Assembly (NCBI GenBank): GCA_012031415.1
Contig: JAAUTN010000017.1
Location: 1 to 40,838 of the forward strand
Source: Leptolyngbyaceae cyanobacterium SM1_4_3
Lineage (GTDB): Bacteria > Cyanobacteriota > Cyanobacteriia > Elainellales > Elainellaceae
Direction: 5' to 3'
DNA length: 40,838 nucleotides
How positions within the stretch are numbered: the first letter of the stretch is position 1; each line of letters starts with the position of its first letter. The notes beneath the pieces were generated by a model that saw only the letters and a list, made by a program, of their open reading frames with translations, made no database searches and was not told where the DNA came from. The position numbers and the translations under genes are program-made. Below, one piece after another: positions 15,352 to 24,830 of the stretch.

Positions 15352-17064
15352 CTAAACTCGCAATATTCCTGGATTAATCCGCGCCCAGGACAGTGCTTCT
15401 GCAACCAAGATCGGGTCGCCCGAATCAAGAAATTGCTGCATTCGAGCAATATGTCGCTGTTCTACCGCTTCTGCTTTAATGCGCTGATGTTCAGTCTGAG
15501 CCTGACGAGCAGCCTCCTGAAAAGCAGACTGAGCCGCTTTGATGTTAGAGAGCGCCTGTTGAAGGTGTTCCACTCCTAAAGGTGATTCCGAGGAAGTGAA
15601 AGGAACCTCAGAACTTATAGAAACAGCGTTATCACCAATACCATCATCACCATTACTGTCATTAGGAGGAAGGTTAGAGCGGGGGCGATCGCTCAAACCC
15701 TCGTCAACTATATTATTACCGCCATCCGTAGGTAATAAGCTTGAAGGACTGAGCCAGTTAGATGCGTCCTCAACGCAATCTAACTGGCTGTCCGTTTTGA
15801 TGATCGGGGGGTTTGGGAGGAATTCCACGAGATGAGCGGGATGCCATAGATCTCGATGCCGATAGAGGGAAGCACCTCCTACACCGTATTGCAACAGTGC
15901 CTGAAACCGGGCTGTTGCTCGTGAAGGTAAACTGTCTTTCTCAAGTAAGTCGGCGATCGCCTTTCTAATCCGATCCCTGGTTACAGCAGACTGTCGCTGA
16001 TTCCAGGAAGGAGACTGATCAATTGCAGTCACCAATTCGGGATCTTGGGATACAGGTTTAGAATTTGTAGCTTGATGACCAAAATGAAAGTAATGACTGT
16101 TCTCAATACATCGTGCCCATTCCTCTGCTCGATAAGTAATCTCATGCTGATGGCGGCACCACTCACTATATCCAGGCAAAGATCGAGCCGTTTCTACAAT
16201 TTCATTGACCAGAGCCTCCCCTCTTAACGGCTCTCCACCAGAGAGAATGTGATGAAAAATGTATACTCTCATAGTGATGCGACCCAGCAAACGATTGGTT
16301 TGTCCATGTCCTGTCCAGCCCATCTCAATCTCAGCATTCAAGTCATTAATAAACTTCTCAGCCTTGCCAGAGACACCAAAATGCTTTCGCTTAGACTGCT
16401 TGAGAATCTGTTTAAGTATTTTTCCATCAATGTCATTATGCTGCTGAGCCAACACCCATCGACTCATAAAAGTTTGAGAATCAGTCCAAATAGGCTGCCA
16501 GGACTCATTTAACAGATAAGAACCAATTTGTAGCGGCAATCGATGAGCATTGAATAAGCTCAAGTTTCCATCTGCCGCATAAGGTTTAGGATTTGGAAAA
16601 CTCTCCAATTGTCCAGGTTGAAGTTTAAATCCAGCATTTTCGAGCAAACAGGCAAGAGCGATCGCCAACTGCCATGAACTTTGAGCTTGCTGAAACGGGA
16701 AATAAAGATGTAACCCACCACTGTAACTAGAAGTACAGGCAATGTAGCTAGCTAGTCCTAAAGGCTCCAGCGCAGCAGCAATTCGCGAGATTGCTAGCGG
16801 ATCTCGTTTAGGGTGATAGAGACTACCTGTGTCAATATCCAGCAAACAATAGTTGGTTTCAGCCCCAAAGCGAACGCCGTAAAGGTATGCTCCTTGAGAA
16901 ATTAAGCGATCTGACAAGGGGTGACGGCTTTCAGTTTTCCATTCGACAGGCGCACCCACATCAGAATGTGCTGCCCAAATATAATCAAAGCGATGAGGAA
17001 ACAGAGATAAAAACGTATCTTCCCACTCACACACGCTCTCAAAGCGAACTGTGCTGGTTTTCAT
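15352..17064 (-). CDS. primase/polymerase-like (AEP superfamily) replication protein
   Basis: A 570-aa protein. Residues about 55-190 carry what look like the three AEP primase motifs: DxD in NYCLLDIDTGS (D76, D78), SxxxH in SSYSGGLHLYFPF (S115, H119), and a later HRLPLQIGSYLL (174-185). The region 200-330 is helical and basic (KILKQILKQSKRKHFG). A long polar linker at 420-490 precedes a C-terminal coiled coil. It diverges from the HTH gene at 18060 across a spacer full of repeats, as plasmid replication genes do. I infer a primase or initiator role; motif-level recognition only. It contains HIP1 sites, so it is not a very recent arrival. Confidence 0.6.
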   Translation of the reverse strand: MKTSTVRFESVCEWEDTFLSLFPHRFDYIWAAHSDVGAPVEWKTESRHPLSDRLISQGAYLYGVRFGAETNYCLLDIDTGSLYHPKRDPLAISRIAAALEPLGLASYIACTSSYSGGLHLYFPFQQAQSSWQLAIALACLLENAGFKLQPGQLESFPNPKPYAADGNLSLFNAHRLPLQIGSYLLNESWQPIWTDSQTFMSRWVLAQQHNDIDGKILKQILKQSKRKHFGVSGKAEKFINDLNAEIEMGWTGHGQTNRLLGRITMRVYIFHHILSGGEPLRGEALVNEIVETARSLPGYSEWCRHQHEITYRAEEWARCIENSHYFHFGHQATNSKPVSQDPELVTAIDQSPSWNQRQSAVTRDRIRKAIADLLEKDSLPSRATARFQALLQYGVGGASLYRHRDLWHPAHLVEFLPNPPIIKTDSQLDCVEDASNWLSPSSLLPTDGGNNIVDEGLSDRPRSNLPPNDSNGDDGIGDNAVSISSEVPFTSSESPLGVEHLQQALSNIKAAQSAFQEAARQAQTEHQRIKAEAVEQRHIARMQQFLDSGDPILVAEALSWARINPGILRV

Positions 17065-18059
17065 ACTTAACTACCAAACTTGCGTTTGATCATTAAACAG
17101 GCTGTTTTTTTCAGTCTTGGCTGAGTCAACACCGTCTGTTAAAACTTCTCTTAGATTTGGCAACAGTCATCAAAACCATCTGTCTGCCTGAGTTTCGGGA
17201 TCAGTTTTGTTAGCGGATTCTAGACAGAGAAATTTGACAACACTTTTTTTCGTAGCGCCATACTAGAGCAGTTGCGATCGCTCCTCAGCAACTTTGTTTC
17301 ACCACTCTAGAAAACTTGTCAATCTTGTCAACACATTTGTTGCTCTGATCTAGTCTGAATCGGCAATTTCAACTCACGTTACAACTACTAATATGCGTAA
17401 TGTACGACTAATGTTTTGAAATACTAGCCAGCCTGTCAACTTTGTCAATTCTAAATGAGTTACCAAATAGCTAAACAGTTGTTACTCGATTCGAGAATTT
17501 ACTGTCAATTTGTCAACAGTTTATCGTACATCCACAACTAGTTACTTCAGTCGAAACAAAGCCCTCTCTAGCTTTCTGGCTACGCTATATCTAGCGGTAA
17601 CTCCTAAAAGTGACAGATTTTGTTGCCCGATTCGAGAGTTGATCGTCAATTTGTCAACTCCTCATTATCTGCTAAACCCCTATACCAGATGATGTAGCTC
17701 GATTCTAGAATCTATGTCAATTTTGTCAATTGTTAAGCTGTTTAAACTTCTCGCAAATTTCCGCTAGGAATAAACTTCGTCCAAGCTCCTCTAGAGGGCT
17801 ATCTCCACATATAGCGCAGAGGATCGAGCAGGAACTGCTGCTAGTACACTCGTTTTATGTTGACCGATCCTAGAGCTAAAGTTGCATGATTCTAGTCTTA
17901 CATAACAATTAGATAAGGATGGAGGCGATCGCTCAATCTCTTTATTTAGAAGGATTAAACAATTCTCAGTAGATAAATCCTGACAGAATTAATTCTCTCC
18001 ATTGTCAATTCCAACAGACAGATTTTGATCTTCCGCGTTCAGGGTTATACTAAGCCGAT
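17065..18059. other. 995-bp AT-rich spacer, candidate origin or dual promoter
   Basis: The spacer separates the divergent primase-like and HTH genes. It holds the TGTCAA array (17234-17729) and a lone copy at 18003. TATACT occurs just before the HTH gene and could be a -10 element. I see no coding frame of substance; short frames here are chance. Small palindromes such as CTCTAGAGG near 17790 occur. Confidence 0.6.
17234..17729. repeat. iteron-like array of paired TGTCAA repeats
   Basis: Five units each hold two direct TGTCAA copies 8-9 bases apart: 17317/17326, 17434/17443, 17503/17511, 17644/17652 (first copy CGTCAA) and 17715/17724. A reverse-oriented copy lies at 17234 and a lone copy at 18003. 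In four units a GATTCNAGA- or CTCTAGA-type palindrome lies 14-15 bases before the pair, for example GATTCTAGAATC at 17701-17712. Most units are about 70 or 140 bases apart. This looks like a binding array for an initiator or regulator, possibly a replication origin. Confidence 0.8.
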
Positions 18060-20042
18060 GTGAATTCGCTTCTCTGTGAGACACCCGTGACCCAGCTTGA
18101 AAACCTTGTCCTAGACGCTACTCCTACTCTGGCAGAGCCTCTTTCTAACCCTGCATCACTCCCAGAGCAGAAGCAGGTGCTAGACTACGCTGCCAAGCTA
18201 AGGACAGACAGAGCATTCCTACATCTAGTGCTGGTTAACGTTGCTACTGGAATCAATCAGTTCAGGCTACATCTAGCAAATACACGGCTCAAAGACAGCG
18301 CCAAGACGAATCTCTATGGCGAAGACAAACTTGGCATTCTGCAAAAGCAAACCCTGTTAAGGCTTGAACGCCGCTTTCGCTCAGTCCTGAGAACTGAGGA
18401 ATTCTGGAGCAAGACCGCAAGCTGGATTTTGACTCGGCTTAACCAATGGCACCGAGAAGGGCTAATTCCCTCTGATTGCTCCGTTGCCGGAATGCTGTCG
18501 CTGGAGTCGGGTGTTAACTTAACCGAGGGAGATGAGTGGCGCGAGTCGTTAGTCATGAGTGCCTGCGCTTTTCACACGGCTAGCCAATGGTTGCGGCATC
18601 TAGACCTCTCAGGGCAAAATACAGTTGAAATTGATAGACTGCTCGGTATCCAATCTGTTGATGCCACTACCCGTGAGCCACTATTTCAAGACACAGAAGT
18701 TGAGCGAGTCGCAACAGGTTATCCAATTCTCACGGGTGCACAGGCACTCATCAACTCACAATGGGAAGATGGAGAATATCCTTACTGGCAAAAGCTAGTT
18801 GGAGAAGGATTTATCCAACATCATATTGTTCGTCAAAGTCCTTCTAGTCAGCAAATTGAGCTAGTTCCAGGCAAAGCCGCATGGGAAATCATTCAGCAGT
18901 TTGGTCCAGAGGCTGCCTATGTGTTTCTAATTTTCTCCTCCTATGCAACCGACTCCGATGAGCCTTGGGCAGAACAAATTCGGCTAAAGGGCACTGACCT
19001 GATTCGACTCTTTGGTTGGGACAAACGCACGGACATTACAATCGCCCAAAAACTCAAGAAAATCGGGCACTTGGTAGAGTTGGTCTGTAGCCTTTCTGTA
19101 TTAGTCAAAAATATCAACATTGGCGCAAAACGCTACAACGTTGAGCGCGGCGCAATGTGGATTTTGGAGGGCTTAGGCTATGCGGGTCAGTTAGCATTGA
19201 CAATGGATATCAACCAGCCTGACTCGCCAACCTACGAGGCTGGCGATCCTGATGAGTTATATATCAAAGTTCGTCCCGGAGTCTGGACTGAAAAGTTTCT
19301 CAACGCCAGTGATGATGGCAGCGCCAAAGAAGCCCTCTTTCAGTATGGCTATTTAGCAAAAAGTACATTACAAATTAACCCCTATCGGCAAAGGCTAGCC
19401 TCCAAACTTGCTATTTTCCTCACCATCATGAGTCGAATTCGAGATGATGGTCGCTATGAAGTGCAAACCTTGTTGGAACGGCTAGAGCCAAAAGAACTTT
19501 TAGAAAGTGTTCAGAAAGACCGCCTGCGCCGTGTCAAATTGATCGATCAGTGGGATAGTGCTCTACTCACGTTGAAAGAGTTGGGATGGGAAATCGACTT
19601 TGATCCGGTAACTTATCCAGAAAGTATCAGACCGTCCTGGTCATTGAGTGATGATTTTGAGTCAGGCTATCGCCCTCGAAACTGGTTAGCGACTTGGCTG
19701 AAGGCGATCGTTATCATCAAACCTTCGGTCAAAATTCAGGAAAAGCTCGGTGCTCATGTCCCTGTCTCGCTAAAACCTGAGCGAACCCACGTTCCTTCTC
19801 CTGTACTGACCAATGACGCAATTCAAGCAGCACTCGATGCAAAAGGCATGACCAAAGCTCAACTCGCCGATGCCCTCCAGGTAGACCGTTCCCTGGTCAC
19901 TCGCTGGCTAAAAGGACAGCGAACGATTCAGCCCAAACATCTGGAGCAGATCAAGATGCTCCTTGGGGATTTTGAACAGGATATGGGCACCCTATCTCAA
20001 AAAACAATGCCGTTGATTACATACCATCTCACAAATACCTGA
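18060..20042 (+). CDS. large protein with C-terminal Xre-type HTH
   Basis: A 660-aa protein of unknown family. The C-terminal residues 583-635 are a clear Xre/Cro-type helix-turn-helix: DAIQAALDAKGMTKAQLADA, then LQVDRSLVTRWLKGQRTIQP. The middle (about 240-370) contains LKGTDLIRLFGWDKRTDITI and a segment reminiscent of winged-helix replication initiators, but I cannot assign it. The start is uncertain: GTG at 18060, or GTG at 18087 with GAGAC upstream. The HTH makes it the natural candidate to bind the TGTCAA array upstream, either as an initiator or as an autoregulator of both divergent genes. Confidence 0.75.
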   Translation: MNSLLCETPVTQLENLVLDATPTLAEPLSNPASLPEQKQVLDYAAKLRTDRAFLHLVLVNVATGINQFRLHLANTRLKDSAKTNLYGEDKLGILQKQTLLRLERRFRSVLRTEEFWSKTASWILTRLNQWHREGLIPSDCSVAGMLSLESGVNLTEGDEWRESLVMSACAFHTASQWLRHLDLSGQNTVEIDRLLGIQSVDATTREPLFQDTEVERVATGYPILTGAQALINSQWEDGEYPYWQKLVGEGFIQHHIVRQSPSSQQIELVPGKAAWEIIQQFGPEAAYVFLIFSSYATDSDEPWAEQIRLKGTDLIRLFGWDKRTDITIAQKLKKIGHLVELVCSLSVLVKNINIGAKRYNVERGAMWILEGLGYAGQLALTMDINQPDSPTYEAGDPDELYIKVRPGVWTEKFLNASDDGSAKEALFQYGYLAKSTLQINPYRQRLASKLAIFLTIMSRIRDDGRYEVQTLLERLEPKELLESVQKDRLRRVKLIDQWDSALLTLKELGWEIDFDPVTYPESIRPSWSLSDDFESGYRPRNWLATWLKAIVIIKPSVKIQEKLGAHVPVSLKPERTHVPSPVLTNDAIQAALDAKGMTKAQLADALQVDRSLVTRWLKGQRTIQPKHLEQIKMLLGDFEQDMGTLSQKTMPLITYHLTNT

Positions 20043-20119
20043 AACCAGGAGAAAGGCTAAGCTTTACTCCTGGTTTCCTGTTAACTACGTAATACCAATT
20101 CAATTTGAGCTTGCTAGGT

Positions 20120-21898
20120 TTAACCAATAGAAGAGTCCCAACTGCTGAAGTTTGCAGTCAACTCGCTCCAGGTCATATTCAAGATTCCGGGTTTGGAAGA
20201 TCCATTTTCATATCCACCACTCACTCCCCAAGGATTGAATAAGGTAAATCTTTGGGTGGATGAATTATAGCCCGTCAATACATAAACGTGGTTATAGACA
20301 ACCGTAGATGCGATTTGAGTGCTTGCTTTTGAAGTAACTCCAATCATTCTTCCGTCTGCATAGGCTTTGACTAAAGCATCAAAGTTTAGAGAGTTACGAA
20401 GAGAAGAACCTTTCGCTGTAATATCCTGAATCGCATCTCCAAACCAGCCATTGTTAATTCCCTGATAGGAATTGGAGTGGTCGCTATTCCAGCGATAGAT
20501 CCAGCCGGATGAGTTGACTTGGGCATAGGCTTTTTCTGCTAAAGCAACCCACAACTCATTTGAGGCGCGACTGTAATGCCCCCCCTTGCTAGCGTAAGTA
20601 AATTGGCCTAGTGAATTAACGGGTAGATATCGGTCTACTGTAACGTAATCGGCAACTCCTTTATTGAAGAAGCGAACGGTGTATGTGTTGTCACCATTAT
20701 CAATAAACATATCTTGAATCAAACCAGGAGAACGCAGCGCTGTTGCCGCCAGACCTCCTAAGAAGTAGCAGTTACTAGCGTTACCTTGTTTGATATCCTG
20801 ATAGCTCACACCATTTTGGAACAGAGAGCCGCTTGTATAGCGATAGGTACTAGAAGCGGTGGGGCGATCGCCACCCAAAAACCACTTATTCACTAGCTTC
20901 TCCAGATGAGCGTTGCTGCTACCTGCACTCAAATTGCCTAAAGATTTACCTTGATACTGTAGGTTTGCTGCATTGCTGTTAATGACTTTGCCAGACAGCA
21001 CCTGCACATGATCATCCATCACGATGTAAGACTTATCGTTAACCAGGAAGCGTAGATCTTTAAGTTCCGTTGAGTCAACGACTCCTCCATCTTTTGCATT
21101 ACGGAAGAGTTTGATCATGTCATTCCGGTCGAGCTTGCTATCAAAGAAACCAGATCTAGCAGCAAACCGTAATCTGGCATCCTGAACCTTTCCACTAAAC
21201 CAATCTGTCAGGTCAACTTCAGTTTTGTTATCAAAGAAATTGTCCGCTTTAGTGATGTAGCCAGATTCGCTGCCTAGACCATTGCTGCCATAGCCAAAAA
21301 AGGGCGGATAGCTATCCTTATTTTCGCTGTCATAGTAACCGTTAACCCGCAATTTATTTAGATTTTGTGTTGTGCCTGTGTAGTTTACTGCTGAGGTGAT
21401 TTGATAGGAGCCGCTATAGCCTGAACCGTCTGGAGCATTGCTAGTAATTTGTTGCCCAGTATGATAGCGATCGGTGGTGGCGTAACCGTAGCCCGTATAG
21501 TAGTCACCCTTACTGTAGCTATATTTGAATGCGTAACGCTGATAGCTTTTGACTGGGGAAGCAGACAAGCTGAGTTGATATTTAACGTCACCGTTGCGCG
21601 GATAAACCCGAACATAATAAGTGCCTGCATCTAATACTTGGTTGACTGCTTCGCCTTGATTACTAGTACGAGCCGATCGGGTTGTAAATTGATTTCTAGA
21701 TTTACTAATTAACTCCAGATCTGCATTAGCATTTAAACCCCTAAGCGCAAGTTTTACGCTACTGCGTTTACCCAACTTGAAGCGATAGTAATCATTAGTG
21801 TCAAAAGATCCAACTCGCTCCTTAAAAGTTACGGGTTTAGAAGTGAGGTTAATTTGTCTAGCTTGCCTGAAAGTATTGCCAGCATAATCAATAGCCAT
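20120..21898 (-). CDS. calpain-family (C2) cysteine protease with PPC-like N-domain
   Basis: A 592-aa protein. Residues about 5-115 resemble a pre-peptidase C-terminal (PPC) beta-sandwich (GSFDTNDYYRFKLGKRSSV ... AGTYYVRVYP). A Tyr/Gly-rich middle includes an EF-hand-like stretch (LDRNDMIKLFRNAKDGGVVD, 256-275). Residues about 340-590 are the calpain core with Cys377 (QGNASNCYFLGGLAA), His537 (YNHVYVLTGY) and Asn555 (FTLFNPWG), the complete triad. No N-terminal Sec signal is visible; the leading MAIDYAGNTF is like type I exported proteins. Calcium-dependent proteolysis is inferred from the family. Confidence 0.9.
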   Translation of the reverse strand: MAIDYAGNTFRQARQINLTSKPVTFKERVGSFDTNDYYRFKLGKRSSVKLALRGLNANADLELISKSRNQFTTRSARTSNQGEAVNQVLDAGTYYVRVYPRNGDVKYQLSLSASPVKSYQRYAFKYSYSKGDYYTGYGYATTDRYHTGQQITSNAPDGSGYSGSYQITSAVNYTGTTQNLNKLRVNGYYDSENKDSYPPFFGYGSNGLGSESGYITKADNFFDNKTEVDLTDWFSGKVQDARLRFAARSGFFDSKLDRNDMIKLFRNAKDGGVVDSTELKDLRFLVNDKSYIVMDDHVQVLSGKVINSNAANLQYQGKSLGNLSAGSSNAHLEKLVNKWFLGGDRPTASSTYRYTSGSLFQNGVSYQDIKQGNASNCYFLGGLAATALRSPGLIQDMFIDNGDNTYTVRFFNKGVADYVTVDRYLPVNSLGQFTYASKGGHYSRASNELWVALAEKAYAQVNSSGWIYRWNSDHSNSYQGINNGWFGDAIQDITAKGSSLRNSLNFDALVKAYADGRMIGVTSKASTQIASTVVYNHVYVLTGYNSSTQRFTLFNPWGVSGGYENGSSKPGILNMTWSELTANFSSWDSSIG

Positions 21899-22595
21899 AA
21901 TCGTGTTCTCTTATTGAGTCGCTTGGTCATAACTTGCCCAAAACAGACATCTGGAACACGAAAAAAATCAAATATTTTGTCCGAATTTATACTGGACTTT
22001 GCTCCTTGATACTTACATCGCTTCTAGAGAAAATACTGTAAAGACAACGTTTTTTGGCGATGAAGAAATAATTTAGTTGTTTGTACTGAAGCTGTTTGAG
22101 AGAACTTCTTCTCTACGGGGAGAAATTCTTTAAGTAGATTTAAATGACTGGAAGCGATCGCTCAAAAGTATAATTCTTTACTTTTTATTTCAGTATTTAC
22201 ATCAGAAAGAAGTTTTTTCACATTGGACTGTTTTTAGAGCAATTCTGTATGCTTACCTAAACATAGTTCTGGGAAGATCATGAATTAAATGGAACTCATA
22301 TTTCTTTTGAGTGGAAATACGAAAACAACGTGTTTCTACTTAAGAAAAAATACTTTCTGAATCAGCAACTTTAGATTTTTATATGAATTCTGCTGGGGGC
22401 TGCTTTGCCCCTGAGTATTGATGGTAAAAAGCTATTTCTCATGCTGTCACCACCGCTACAAAGTTGAGTCACGCAACCCACTTGCTGCACTGGCACACTC
22501 GTCCGGCGGGGTAGGGCGAGAGCGGAGTAACATGAGATTAATTGCTTTCAGTAGACATCTGCCAAGCTACACGTAGCCTATTAGCGGTTTCGATT
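21899..22595. other. about 700-bp gap, nothing recognised
   Basis: The spacer lies between divergent genes (calpain and the ABC permease). It is AT-rich with many A/T runs and one HIP1 site near 22155. No RNA gene, repeat array or convincing small frame was seen. An open frame continues upstream of the permease ATG to a TTG at 22542 but is not protein-like. Confidence 0.5.
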
Positions 22596-23843
22596 ATGGC
22601 TTCTATTGCCCGCAAAAATCTATTTGAAGATATTCCTCGCTTCCTCGTTGCCCAGGCGGGGATTGTTTTTGCGGTCAGTCTTGTCACCATTCAAACGGGC
22701 ATCTTGGAAGGGTTCACTCGCTCTACCGTGCAGCTAATTGAAAACTCCAACGCTGACATTTGGGTAGCGGCTGAGGAGATGGTTCATTTTGAGTTGACTC
22801 AACCCTTGACACTAGGGCAAGTTGTGCAGGCGCAGCAGTTAGCAGGCGTGAATCGGGCAGAAGCGCTCATGATTCAAAGCGGCAGGTGGCGCAGCACTTC
22901 TGGCGAGATTGCTCCAGTAAGGCTGATTGGCTATGACCCTGATGGACAGCTATTTAGACTGTGGAATGTGACACAAGGCAGTCAGAGCGATCTGAATGAT
23001 CCCAATACGGTCGTAGTTGACGAGACTAATCTGCGATCGCTCCAGCTAGAAGAGGAAAACGGGCGCGGCTCAATTAACTCCATTCCCGCTCGTGCTGTTG
23101 GCTTAACCAGAGGGACGCAATCGATCGCCACCAGCGCCTTTATTTTCACTTCTCTAGAAAATACGATGAGCTATGTCAGTGCGGGGCTGACCTCTAACGT
23201 TCGCTGTGATGTACAGTCTGGGGGCGCGTTGGAGTGTAGCACCATTTATGAGCGCACTGATTCACCCTCTGACCCTGCTAGTTCCCAGCCTCGACCTCTG
23301 ACCTCAACCGATCCCATTTCATATGTGTTGGTGCAGGCAGAAGCAGGGCAGAACATAGAGATGTTGAAACAACAACTGGAAGCTGAGCTATTGGGTACGC
23401 AAGCCTATACACAGGCAGAAATGGCGGCTCACACTCGCAGCTACTGGGAAAGACGGACAGGCATTGGATTTGTCTTAAGGCTGGGTGCCGCTGTTGGCGT
23501 TGTGGTGGGAATGGTTGTCGTCGGACAAATCCTATACTCATCTGTCTCAGACCACTTAAAGGAGTTTGGCACTCTTAAAGCGATGGGAGCGTCTGATCGA
23601 GTCATCTACAGCATCATCATTGAGCAAGCCCTGTGGATGGCGGTTTTGGGCTACATTCCCAGTATGGCGTTCTGCATCGGTCTGGGAGTCTGGACGTTTG
23701 CCACTCAGGGCATCACAATCTTGATTACGCCTATCTCAGCCTTAGGAATTTTAGGGATCACGATTGTCATGTGTGGTGGGTCTGCTTTATTCGCAATTCA
23801 GAAGGTGACTCATGTTGATCCGGCAATCGTTTTCAAAGCTTGA
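22596..23843 (+). CDS. DevC/MacB-like ABC transporter permease (FtsX type)
   Basis: A 415-aa permease from the chosen ATG (MASIARKNLFEDIPRFLVAQ). The N-terminal membrane helix (AGIVFAVSLVTIQTGIL) is followed by a large periplasmic domain (about 45-285) and three C-terminal helices with the FtsX-like core LRLGAAVGVVVGMVVVGQIL and SVSDHLKEFGTLKAMGASDR. It should pair with the ATPase encoded 226 bases downstream to form a DevCA-like exporter. DevB-type membrane fusion proteins usually lie directly upstream, and none is present here. The upstream TTG at 22542 would add 18 unlikely residues. Confidence 0.85.
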   Translation: MASIARKNLFEDIPRFLVAQAGIVFAVSLVTIQTGILEGFTRSTVQLIENSNADIWVAAEEMVHFELTQPLTLGQVVQAQQLAGVNRAEALMIQSGRWRSTSGEIAPVRLIGYDPDGQLFRLWNVTQGSQSDLNDPNTVVVDETNLRSLQLEEENGRGSINSIPARAVGLTRGTQSIATSAFIFTSLENTMSYVSAGLTSNVRCDVQSGGALECSTIYERTDSPSDPASSQPRPLTSTDPISYVLVQAEAGQNIEMLKQQLEAELLGTQAYTQAEMAAHTRSYWERRTGIGFVLRLGAAVGVVVGMVVVGQILYSSVSDHLKEFGTLKAMGASDRVIYSIIIEQALWMAVLGYIPSMAFCIGLGVWTFATQGITILITPISALGILGITIVMCGGSALFAIQKVTHVDPAIVFKA

Positions 23844-24069
23844 TGCTGCAATTTCAGGATGGCTTGTAAAGAGTTGTCGATGAAAGCTGATTCGGGATGG
23901 CTGAAGTGTCTGGGTACACTAAAAATAGGGTCGTATGAGCGGAAACTTTAGAAAAACAACCTACCTAATCTGGATTGGGGTGGTTTCGATGCGGATCTAA
24001 CATTCTGGCGATTTATTTGCGGTTTGCTTCTACTACCTTAAAAATTTACATCTCAACCACTAGAAACGC

Positions 24070-24819
24070 ATGGCAGCTTCTCAAATTAACCTAACCAAGT
24101 TGACAACTCAGTTTCAGCGGAGTTCTCATTCTAGCCTGAGCAGCCAGCTTGGGGCGATCGCCGCTCAAGGCTTAGAGATGGTATATCAGTCAGGAACCCA
24201 AAGCTTCCATGCGCTTCGAGACATCAATCTGGAGATTGCTAGTGGCAATATTCAGCTTTTGATGGGGCCATCCGGATCAGGTAAGACCACTTTGCTGTCT
24301 ATCTTAGCGGGAATTTTAACTCCTACCAGCGGTACCGTTTTTCTTCTTGGCGAGGAAATTACGCGGATGTCTCGCCAGCAGCTTTCCCAGTTTCGCCTAA
24401 GGAATATTGGCTTCATCTTTCAAGGATTCAACCTATTTCCAGCACTGACGGCGGCTGAAAACATTGAGGTGATTCTAAAGCTCAAAGGACGACGGGCAGG
24501 GTCGGCTCACAAGGAAGCGATGCTTTTGTTAGAGCAGGTGGGGCTGGAAAATAAGGCAAAGAGTTTGCCCCAAGATTTGTCGGGTGGACAAAAACAGCGC
24601 GTGGCGATCGCCCGTGCCCTGGCTGGTAATCCCCAACTGATTATGGCGGATGAACCCACTGCTGCCCTCGACTCTCAAAGCGGTCATGCCGTAATTGCGC
24701 TACTGCGAAACCTGGCAAAGGAAGGCGGACGCACCGTGCTGATGGTGACTCACGACTCTCGCATCATTGACGTTGCCGATCGAGTCGCGTACTTAGAGGA
24801 TGGCGTGTTGCAGCGGTAA
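24070..24819 (+). CDS. DevA/LolD-like ABC transporter ATPase
   Basis: A 249-aa nucleotide-binding protein with Walker A GPSGSGKTTL, Q-loop IFQGFNLFPALTAAENI, signature LSGGQKQRVAIARALAG, Walker B LIMADEPTAALD, and H-loop MVTHDSR. A 30-residue extension precedes the ABC core. The sequence is of the MacB/LolD/DevA export group, not the CysA import group, so it does not supply the missing sulfate ATPase. Its partner is the permease at 22596. The substrate is unknown; DevBCA exports heterocyst glycolipids in Nostoc. Confidence 0.9.
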   Translation: MAASQINLTKLTTQFQRSSHSSLSSQLGAIAAQGLEMVYQSGTQSFHALRDINLEIASGNIQLLMGPSGSGKTTLLSILAGILTPTSGTVFLLGEEITRMSRQQLSQFRLRNIGFIFQGFNLFPALTAAENIEVILKLKGRRAGSAHKEAMLLLEQVGLENKAKSLPQDLSGGQKQRVAIARALAGNPQLIMADEPTAALDSQSGHAVIALLRNLAKEGGRTVLMVTHDSRIIDVADRVAYLEDGVLQR

Positions 24820-24830
24820 GCAAACGTTTG

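Noticed and set aside
17101-18059. A CRISPR array in the repeat-rich spacer
   Set aside because: The repeated part is short (TGTCAA pairs), the spacing is irregular and not 30-45 bases, and no long identical repeat exists.
24070-24819. The ABC ATPase as the missing CysA
   Set aside because: Its motifs and its permease neighbour are of the DevA/LolD export type, and it is 17 kb from the sulfate genes.
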